Program-made: the position numbers and the translations under genes
The notes under the pieces: model-generated
Told to the model about the DNA's origin: nothing
Databases searched by the model: none
The model's input: the letters and a program-made list of their open reading frames with translations, nothing else
Part shown: positions 51,695-58,854 of the stretch, one piece after another
How the letters are laid out: each line of letters begins with the position of its first letter
How positions within the stretch are numbered: position 1 is the first letter of the stretch
DNA from: CANHBY01 sp046342195
Lineage (GTDB): Bacteria > Pseudomonadota > Gammaproteobacteria > Burkholderiales > Burkholderiaceae_C
Direction: 5' to 3'
Assembly (NCBI GenBank): GCA_046342195.1
Contig: JBKDQE010000035.1
Coordinates: forward strand, 1 to 64,000
Length of the DNA stretch: 64,000 bases

Positions 51695-53074
51695 CTACCC
51701 GAAACCCGGAAACCTGAAGGATGGAGAGGGGGGTTTTGGGGCAGGTTGGGGTGTTAAATCGGGTTGCCAGCGCAATTTTCCGGCATAAATAGAGCGCACC
51801 AGAGCATAATCTTTAGGCCGCAGGCTGGGCAAAGGTTGAAGGCCTTGTGTTTGCCTATGAGCATTGATTGTTGCCTGCTTGGTTTGATTTTTATCGTAAA
51901 TTTGGTAGGCATTTTTCAATTGAGGCGAACCAAAATCAATTCGATAAGGGTTCATCAAAGCGTTCAGTGCCTGCTCATACAGCCTTGATGAGATCCCTTC
52001 AGCCCGGTTTGATTGGTCTTCCTGTTTTGCTTTTTGCAGCACCCGCTCAATGATTTGACCGGCCTGAGCGTTGGTGCGAATGCGCTCATTCAGCGCCAAG
52101 ACGTTATATTTCACACCCAGCTCATAAACACGCTCTGCCACGGCAATGGTCGGGTTTCCGTGGTTCAGAACGTTCACCGTGCCACCACGAATCTCCAAGG
52201 CACCACGTGAATCTCTTTTTATGGTTGAAAAAGCAACATCCCAAGGCGACTGGCCAAATGCCATCGCCACATCGGCATTTTTGCTGGCAATTTCAGAATT
52301 TCCTCCATTCAGAAACCGCCCCGGGCTTTGAGGCCTTCTTGAATCGGCAATCTGTGGCGGGCTTTTCCTGAGTTTTTGTACCAAGAGTTGGCATACCTCT
52401 GTAAATTTTTCGAGCGGAATCTCAACGCCACTGAGATTGACGGACTTGATTTTTCCTTTCTCAAAGGATAATGTCGCCCGCCAGGCAGCCCCCAACCATC
52501 CATCGGCACCTACGCCATCCACTGCCAACTTTACCGTCGTAGCCACTCCTGAAATCAAGGGCATTGGCACCCGTTGAAGCAATTGAAGCGCGCCATCAGA
52601 GGCAGAGTAAGCCACCCCGAAGGTGCCGAATAAATTTATTGAGCCCGGCCCAATAGCCTTGCCGTTCAGCCAGTCAGTGGCGTTTCCAAAGGTTGCAACA
52701 TCTTGTCTCAAATTGAAAAAAATGAGCATGTCTCCGATATCTACGATAGGAGTGGGCCCTTTATAGCTGATGCCAAGTCCCGCCTGATCTCGGCCATCCC
52801 CCTTGGTTCCAACGATACTGAAAGCTCCGTTAAAGCGGCCAAGAGGTGGTGCAGGTTTTAAAAATTGACTGCCAAAATATCTGGTGTTACCGGTTTCGAG
52901 ATTGGTTAAACCAAAATTTCCACCACGCCCCAAATTACCCCAAGGGGTTTGCCCATGAGTCTCTCCGAAAACAAAGGCTTCGGGCTTCAATACTTCAAGC
53001 GCCGTGGCCCACGTCGAACTCGATTGTGAGCGCGATGAAGCAGGTAAAATCCCTGCAGAAGTTTTATCCACCAC
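51695..53074 (-). CDS. Unrecognised island protein sharing C-terminal motif with the split gene
   Basis: A protein of 459 residues from GTG 53074, which has GGAG nine bases upstream; a TTG at 53089 would give 464. There is no ATG. The first half is Gly-rich and beta-like (GRGGNFGLTNLETGNTRYFG, INLFGTFGVAYSASDGAL). The C-terminal half is helical with NPYRIDFGSPQ, the counterpart of NPYGIDWGIPE in the 6839-8797 frame. It ends in a Pro-rich tail (QPAPKPPSPSF). The segment SDGALQLL...ATTVKLAV also echoes SSGALRFV...AAAIKLNI there. It lacks the N-terminal modules. There is no signal peptide. Function unknown. Confidence 0.6.
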   Translation of the reverse strand: MVDKTSAGILPASSRSQSSSTWATALEVLKPEAFVFGETHGQTPWGNLGRGGNFGLTNLETGNTRYFGSQFLKPAPPLGRFNGAFSIVGTKGDGRDQAGLGISYKGPTPIVDIGDMLIFFNLRQDVATFGNATDWLNGKAIGPGSINLFGTFGVAYSASDGALQLLQRVPMPLISGVATTVKLAVDGVGADGWLGAAWRATLSFEKGKIKSVNLSGVEIPLEKFTEVCQLLVQKLRKSPPQIADSRRPQSPGRFLNGGNSEIASKNADVAMAFGQSPWDVAFSTIKRDSRGALEIRGGTVNVLNHGNPTIAVAERVYELGVKYNVLALNERIRTNAQAGQIIERVLQKAKQEDQSNRAEGISSRLYEQALNALMNPYRIDFGSPQLKNAYQIYDKNQTKQATINAHRQTQGLQPLPSLRPKDYALVRSIYAGKLRWQPDLTPQPAPKPPSPSFRFPGFG

Positions 53075-53096
53075 TTGAACAATCTCCAAATCAGTC

Positions 53097-53130
53097 GAAT
53101 TTCTTGCAAAATATTTTTTACAAGAAATTC
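53097..53130 (-). promoter_or_regulatory. Perfect 10-bp inverted repeat before the 53074 gene
   Basis: GAATTTCTTG and CAAGAAATTC separated by 14 AT-rich bases, ending just upstream of the ribosome site of the minus-strand gene. It could be an operator, or a 5' leader hairpin that masks translation. Confidence 0.45.
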
Positions 53131-53437
53131 AAGTAAAACTGCTTATGGCTTTACTGCTATTTTTGAAGTGAAGGAAATTGTGCCCTTCTGAGTGATTTCA
53201 GAATTTGACTTGGGTAGCTGTATATAGCTTTGGCAAGATTAACTCAATCAGAAACCATTGATTGAATGGTTTTGAGTTTTGAGTTTGGCGCTTTTTGAGC
53301 AGACGGATGGACAAAGGTTCCATAGGTTTATGGACCTTAAAAATAAATCAGAGAGTTGATGATTGACTGATGCGGGGAAGATGTTATGTATAAATCGGCA
53401 TTTTTGTGAGGCCATGATCAGGCGATCGCAGCGAAAA
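53131..53437. other. Intergenic region inside the island
   Basis: About 300 AT-rich bases between two minus-strand island genes. It contains a hairpin AAACCATT / AATGGTTT near 53246-53267 and a shorter TCCATA / TATGGA near 53319-53334. Either could end transcription of the 1083-residue gene. No open frame of note. Confidence 0.4.
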
Positions 53438-56400
53438 TCAGCAATTTATAGAAAAAGCAAGCTCGGAACTGTTACTTTTTTTAATGCTTGCTTGAGAAGC
53501 ATTAAAAATATAGGGGCCAGGGGCTGAGCTTTTTTTATTTTCAATCAAATACATGCTATTGAATGCAAGGGCTTGAGATAAATTTTTATTTGTTTTTTGT
53601 GCATCTGAAGTATTTTTCCCACTCACCTTCGGTAAGGCACTGGCTTGAATCAACATATTATCCATGATGCCCTTTATTTGATTACCAGGCAAATGAGGTG
53701 GAATCGGGATTTGAGCGAGCTTTTTCAAACCATTATCAGAAGAAATCAAATTTTTAATGGCTTTACTCGCCTCAGGGCCTGGCTCATAAGCGCCCAAAGC
53801 GATCAATTGCATGACAGGAGGCAGTGAGTCAATGTGTTGCATGGATTTTTTAAATTCAGGGTTTTTGATTATTTCTTGTAGCTTGACCTGGCTTTTCAGG
53901 ACAGCATCAGCCTCTGCCACTAAATTATCAATAACAGCCGGGTTAAGCCTTTTTTTAATATTCTCAACTGTTAAAATATTATTATTTTTAAAGTACCTCT
54001 TTAAAAGGGTCAATAAAACCCCGTAAGTCAAGTACCTTGATCCATATGAAACATTACTGAGCATCGTGTCACAGATTGTGGATGTAACTTCAAGAACAGC
54101 CCCCCTTGAGGAATTTGATACAACTTTTTCACTAAAAATAGATGGCATCATTTTTGATAAGCTTGAATGATTGATCATGGTCAGTTTGTGAAAAGCTGCC
54201 ATGAAAAGAGGGTACAGCGCAGACTGCATTCCAGAAATTGCAACATTTGCCATATTTATTTTTTTAAAATCACCGTCTGCCGATGCCCATTGATTCGAGC
54301 CATCCACGGAAGCACCCAAGCCAAACCGCAACATACTTTGCGTCCACAGGGCAGGGTCTTTGAAACCGCGATAGCTTGTGGCTGTTAATTTTCCCAGAGT
54401 ATTGACTTCAAAAACCGAGCTCTTGAAGGGAACAAAAGCCCCAGGCAAAAAACCAGTAAAAGATCCGTCTGCGGCACCATTGAGGGCAGCCGAAATTGTT
54501 TTTGGATTGAGAATTTCCGGAATCATTTTTAAAATACCATCCTGGGTTATTATTTTTTCCCCATCATAACTACGAACAATCCCGTTAGAAATAGCCGTTA
54601 ACAGTGACCAATAATAGGCGTCTAAAACGCCAATTTTTAATATATCGTCCATGCTGGCCCCGGCTTTCAAGCGGAGGCCAGCAGCATACTGAACCAAGCC
54701 ACCCTGAACAAGACCTGTGAGAATGGCAATATGAAAACCCGGGCTATGAAGCAATCCATTTACACTTTCTTGCCAAGTGCTCTTGATGTTTTTGGGGTTG
54801 GCAAAATAATTGACCATATAGGCACATGCCTTAGTGAGCGCAAAAGCGACGGGGAGGGCCACTTTGCGACCTTTCCATATTATGGATAGCGCCTGTGCTG
54901 CTCGAGGATTTTTTGATTGAACCAAACCCATCTGAACCAAAGATTGTAATTGCGGAGAAAGAGCTTCATACAAATAAGGCCTGCTCATGACCATGTGAGC
55001 AAACTCCATGGTTGCGCGAGGGTTTTTCATCATACTTGCTAAGGTATTGATGTTTTTGACTCCTGCAACGATTGATGGGCCGACTTTCACCGCACTGAAT
55101 GCAAGTTTGGCAATGTTAAAGAGCGAAGCAAGCAAAATAATCAGATCCCCCACCTGCTCGCTGCGTTGGTAGGCTTGTGTGCCAGGGTCAATGCCAAATT
55201 TTTCAGCAAACTCTTTTTTGCCTTCTTTATAATAACGATCTACTTCTGAATAAACGTCATCTGGCGCCTGGCCAAAGGTAGAAGCCCATATATAAAAATT
55301 TACGCCAGCTTGAGATACACCAGACAGAAAATTGTTATTGACCGCACCCACAAGACCGGCCGCGTAGTTTTTAACGCCACCGTCTCTCTTCGTGGAAAAA
55401 GCGCCCCATTGCAGGAGTTGATGAGCACGGTTTCTGGCCTCGTTTAAATCTTTGTAAGGGATACCTTGAGGATTTTTTAATAAAGTTTTTGCGCTTACCG
55501 AGGCAACCACATAAGACCCATCCAACTCGGGTGTTTGGTTACTATTGGGGGCCTGCTTTTGTAAAAGCCTGATGCTGCTGATGACATAACCGGTTTTTTT
55601 CCATTCATACCCCTTGGGCCCGATGAGCAACTGCTGCCTTTCAAGCAGCTTGGCCTCTAAATATCTTTCTGGATTTTTATTTTCTTGATAAAGAACAGTC
55701 GCATCTTCAGAATGGAATGGAACCAACTTGGTGTTGGTGACATGAGTGTTCTTTTCAAGCTCCTCGGCTTTCTGTTGTTCTTTTGTCTTTCCACCAATTG
55801 GATCATAAAGAGCTCCGCCATTCCCGAATGCGCCAGAAAGAAAAGCATCTGTCGCCCATTTTTTAATGGCTTCCTTGGTTCGGGGTACTTCTGAAGGTAT
55901 GGGGTACCAGGCATGCCGAGTGCGAACGTAATCATTTCCGTTTTTGGTATCGAATACCACCACTCCAGGACCTACATCAATTCCCTGCCCGGGCCGGTAA
56001 CTTTCAGGAGGTTTTTTTGCTGAATTATTTGTGCCTGGATTTTTTTTTGTAGGGGGAATTGTTTTTTCAGGCGGAACAGGCTGAGGTTTTTTTTGGGGTA
56101 TAGAAGGAGAGGTTGCTTGTGTTGGAGGCGTTCCTTTTTTTGATGCCCCCCCTCCGAAAAAATCTATAACTTTGCGAATACCGCTGATGATTGGTGGTGA
56201 GCCAGGGTATAAGTCGGCGGGAGGAATGAGAACCGACTCAAGCAGTTTTGCACCAAAAGTGCGAATCTGATCGCGACTTTTTAAGTCTGAAGGGATGAGC
56301 CAGCAATAGGTTCTGCTACACAGGGATCGATGACCTGTCGCGGGGTCAACCTTGTACAAAAGGTTTCCACCAGGCACCCCAACACCATCTCCATGCAGGT

Positions 56401-56689
56401 AATTGACTTCTTTTTTGTTGGATGAGCCTTTGACAAAAAAACTGGCCAAGCCACGGACATCACGAGTGATGGCTGGGCCAGGGTATAACGGGGGGTTAAT
56501 TTGACCTGAATTATACTGATCCAGAGCCCACTGGCGAATTTGATCGCGACTGGTAATTTGAGAGGGTATGGGGTAAAGCTTTGTTCTCGTAGAAAGGTAG
56601 CGATTGCCGCCAATAACCTTATAAACAAGGTATCCATTGAGAAGCCCTATGCCTACACCATCTCCATTTTTATAATCCGGGCTCCCCAT
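53438..56689 (-). CDS. Large unrecognised module-repeat protein (1083 aa)
   Basis: An unrecognised protein of 1083 residues. Three copies of a module lie at about 9-70 (YLSTRTKLYPIP ... IRQW ... PLYP), 100-162 (LCSRTYCWLIP ... IRTF ... DLYP) and 233-297 (YVRTRHAWYPIP ... IKKW ... ALYDP). Copies two and three are joined by a Pro/Lys-rich linker. From about 430 on, the protein is largely helical with several hydrophobic stretches (VGDLIILLASLFNIAKLAF, ALPVAFALTKACAYMVNYF, FHIAILTGLVQGGLVQYAAG) that could be membrane-inserting. No signal peptide, enzyme motif or immunity-like neighbour is seen. A secreted or membrane-active effector is possible, but this is inference. AT-rich. Confidence 0.65.
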   Translation of the reverse strand: MGSPDYKNGDGVGIGLLNGYLVYKVIGGNRYLSTRTKLYPIPSQITSRDQIRQWALDQYNSGQINPPLYPGPAITRDVRGLASFFVKGSSNKKEVNYLHGDGVGVPGGNLLYKVDPATGHRSLCSRTYCWLIPSDLKSRDQIRTFGAKLLESVLIPPADLYPGSPPIISGIRKVIDFFGGGASKKGTPPTQATSPSIPQKKPQPVPPEKTIPPTKKNPGTNNSAKKPPESYRPGQGIDVGPGVVVFDTKNGNDYVRTRHAWYPIPSEVPRTKEAIKKWATDAFLSGAFGNGGALYDPIGGKTKEQQKAEELEKNTHVTNTKLVPFHSEDATVLYQENKNPERYLEAKLLERQQLLIGPKGYEWKKTGYVISSIRLLQKQAPNSNQTPELDGSYVVASVSAKTLLKNPQGIPYKDLNEARNRAHQLLQWGAFSTKRDGGVKNYAAGLVGAVNNNFLSGVSQAGVNFYIWASTFGQAPDDVYSEVDRYYKEGKKEFAEKFGIDPGTQAYQRSEQVGDLIILLASLFNIAKLAFSAVKVGPSIVAGVKNINTLASMMKNPRATMEFAHMVMSRPYLYEALSPQLQSLVQMGLVQSKNPRAAQALSIIWKGRKVALPVAFALTKACAYMVNYFANPKNIKSTWQESVNGLLHSPGFHIAILTGLVQGGLVQYAAGLRLKAGASMDDILKIGVLDAYYWSLLTAISNGIVRSYDGEKIITQDGILKMIPEILNPKTISAALNGAADGSFTGFLPGAFVPFKSSVFEVNTLGKLTATSYRGFKDPALWTQSMLRFGLGASVDGSNQWASADGDFKKINMANVAISGMQSALYPLFMAAFHKLTMINHSSLSKMMPSIFSEKVVSNSSRGAVLEVTSTICDTMLSNVSYGSRYLTYGVLLTLLKRYFKNNNILTVENIKKRLNPAVIDNLVAEADAVLKSQVKLQEIIKNPEFKKSMQHIDSLPPVMQLIALGAYEPGPEASKAIKNLISSDNGLKKLAQIPIPPHLPGNQIKGIMDNMLIQASALPKVSGKNTSDAQKTNKNLSQALAFNSMYLIENKKSSAPGPYIFNASQASIKKSNSSELAFSINC

Positions 56690-57058
56690 GCTTACTTTCT
56701 ATAAAACCTATAGGCAAGCGTGAGAGCCGCACTATTTTTTTAGATTTTTATCAAAAAAAAAATGGTTTTTGACAAGGGCTGTTTTTTTGTTTTTTTAATT
56801 TTATACAATTACAATTGTTGGATATTTTTTCAAAGCAAAAAATAAATTTTGGCCATTTTTTATTTACCAACATCAAATCGGCAAATTGAAGCCATTTGAC
56901 TGATTCTGAAACTTTTTGGCATCTTTTTTTATATGCTTATAGTTTTTTTCACAATCTGCTTTGAGGCAATTGGTGTTAGTACCAATGTATTGACATCTTT
57001 TTGTCTTGTGTAAAAATCATCCCCAGATCACCACAAAGTAAAGCCCCAAGGAGCATCC
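56690..57058. other. Divergent AT-rich promoter region between island and msrA
   Basis: About 370 very AT-rich bases with long A and T runs and no gene. It must hold promoters for the 1083-residue gene (leftward) and msrA (rightward). Near msrA it carries TTGGT-GTTAGT-ACCAA at 56970-56985, a possible operator just upstream of a -35 box. Confidence 0.5.
56990..57016 (+). promoter_or_regulatory. Candidate sigma-70 promoter of msrA
   Basis: A perfect -35 TTGACA at 56990-56995 with a TAAAAA -10-like box at 57011-57016 (spacing 15, slightly short). It is 43 bases before the msrA ATG. Confidence 0.4.
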
Positions 57059-57598
57059 ATGTCAAAAACTGTCGAGTTCATTACCCTCGGCGGGGGGTGT
57101 TTTTGGTGCCTGGACGCGGTGTTTGGGCACGTCAGGGGAGTGCTGTCGGTGGAGTCAGGCTATTGCAACGGGCAACAGCCCTATCCCACTTATGAGCAAG
57201 TTTGCAGCGGGCGCACTGGCCATGTCGAAGTGGTTCGCCTGGGCTTTGACCCCGCGGTCGTCAGCCTGCGTACATTGCTGGAAATTTTTTTTCACATCCA
57301 TGACCCCACCACCTTGAACCGCCAAGGCCAGGATGTGGGCACCCAGTATCGATCAGGGATTTACTTTGAAAGGCCACAAGAGCAGGCAGTGGCCATATCA
57401 GTGCTTGAAGAAGTTCAGCACGAACTGAACGCCAAGGTGGTGACGGAAGTGCTGCCTTTGTCTCCGTATTTTCCGGCTGAGGCGTATCACCAGCATTATT
57501 TTTCGAAGCACCCGGGCCAAGGCTACTGCACTGGCGTGATTGGCCCCAAAGTGGAAAAGTTTAAAAAAACCTTTGCAGATTGGGTTCGGCCTTCCTGA
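57059..57598 (+). CDS. msrA: Peptide methionine-S-oxide reductase MsrA
   Basis: A 179-residue MsrA that repairs the S-form of methionine sulphoxide. The catalytic motif is GGGCFWCLDAVF, with FW rather than other variants, and the later HHIHDPTT-like FFHIHDPTTLNRQGQDVGTQYRS is complete. Resolving Cys is probably in GQGYCTG. AAGGAG precedes the ATG. It is the first gene after the AT-rich island. Confidence 0.95.
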   Translation: MSKTVEFITLGGGCFWCLDAVFGHVRGVLSVESGYCNGQQPYPTYEQVCSGRTGHVEVVRLGFDPAVVSLRTLLEIFFHIHDPTTLNRQGQDVGTQYRSGIYFERPQEQAVAISVLEEVQHELNAKVVTEVLPLSPYFPAEAYHQHYFSKHPGQGYCTGVIGPKVEKFKKTFADWVRPS

Positions 57599-57747
57599 CC
57601 CATCGAGGCGGAAATTCTGGATGGTTTTGCAAGTTCTCAGCCATTGAGATTTCACAGCCCTGGATAAAGCCACCGAGGCTATGGTGGCATGGAGTTCGAT
57701 CGCGATGGTGCGGGTGCCGTTGCCATTGGATTTCTGCGAGGGATTCA

Positions 57748-58851
57748 ATGAACCGAACGGTCTGGAAAAAGGCAGCATCTCGCTTGGCTGCGATTGCGCT
57801 GGGAAGCTGGGTGCTGATTTCGATCTGGCAGGCCATGTGGCCGCGCTCGGTGGAGGAAGGGGTGATCAAGGCGAATGGACGCCTGGAGGTGTTGGAGTTT
57901 GATGTATCGTCCCGCACAGCGGGACGCATCAAATCAGTGAAGGTGAAAGAGGGAGCTGCTGTCCAGGCAGGCGAGGCGCTGGTTTGGATGGACACGGCGT
58001 CCCTGGAAGCTCAAGGCCGTCAGGCTGAGGCTCGGCTGGCCCAGTCACGCAGCGCTTTGGCCAGCGCCAAAAGCCAGTGGGCCCAGCGCCGAAGTGACCG
58101 TGAGGCCGCAAGGGCTGTGCTGGCGTCACGCAGGGCCGATCTGAAGTGGGCTCAATTGCAGCGGGCACGCTCGCTGCAATTGGCCCAAAGTGGCTTTGTT
58201 TCGTCGCAGGCAGTTGACCTTGATGAGGCTCGTGTCGAAAGTGCCGTGGCCGCATGGAATGCTGCCCGCGCGCAATTGGCCGCCACTGAAGCAGCGATGG
58301 TGAGCGCAGAGGCGCAATCGTTGGGGGCACTGGCCTTGGTAGCGGCCGAGGAGGCTGATGTGGCGCGTTTTCAGGCAGATATTGATGATGCTGTTTTGAA
58401 GGCCCCCCGAGCCGGCCGCATTCAGTATGTGCTGGCCCAAGACGGTGAGGTGGTGGGTGCAGGCGGGAAGGTTTTGAGCCTGATCGATCTGAATGAGGTG
58501 AATATGACGGTTTTTTTGCCCATGGCCGCAGTAGGCCCCTTGGCACTGAACAGCGAGGCGCGGCTGGTGTTGGATTCCAGCCCGGCTTGGGTGATTCCTG
58601 CGGTGGTGTCGTTTGTGGCTGAGGAGGCCCAGTTTACGCCACGGACCGTTGAAACCGCCAGCGAGCGTGAGAAGCTGATGTTTCGTGTCAGGCTTCGGGT
58701 GGCCCCTGAAATCGTTCAAAAACACCGGGATCAGATCAAGGCAGGCTTGCCGGGAGTGGCTTATGTGCGGCTGGATCCCGTCAAACCCTGGCCTGAGCAT
58801 TTGCGGCTCAGAGACATCAATTCCGACAGGGCCGTTAAGGTCATCAAGTAA
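57748..58851 (+). CDS. HlyD family secretion/efflux periplasmic adaptor
   Basis: A 367-residue membrane-fusion protein with one N-terminal helix (about 10-30). The first lipoyl half is VSSRTAGRIKSVKVKEGAAV. A long Ala/Arg-rich coiled-coil (about 85-225) follows, then the second lipoyl half KAPRAGRIQYVLAQDGEVVG and a beta-barrel domain. It matches the YhiI/HlyD-type adaptor encoded with RbbA-like ABC exporters. GAGGG is upstream of the ATG. It is 3 bases before the ABC gene, so one operon. Confidence 0.9.
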   Translation: MNRTVWKKAASRLAAIALGSWVLISIWQAMWPRSVEEGVIKANGRLEVLEFDVSSRTAGRIKSVKVKEGAAVQAGEALVWMDTASLEAQGRQAEARLAQSRSALASAKSQWAQRRSDREAARAVLASRRADLKWAQLQRARSLQLAQSGFVSSQAVDLDEARVESAVAAWNAARAQLAATEAAMVSAEAQSLGALALVAAEEADVARFQADIDDAVLKAPRAGRIQYVLAQDGEVVGAGGKVLSLIDLNEVNMTVFLPMAAVGPLALNSEARLVLDSSPAWVIPAVVSFVAEEAQFTPRTVETASEREKLMFRVRLRVAPEIVQKHRDQIKAGLPGVAYVRLDPVKPWPEHLRLRDINSDRAVKVIK

Positions 58852-58854
58852 GCC

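Noticed and set aside
50430..57058. Direct repeats of the tRNA-Gly 3' end as att sites of the second island
   Set aside because: I looked for the T-arm/acceptor sequence near the right edge of the island and found none; no integrase is present either.
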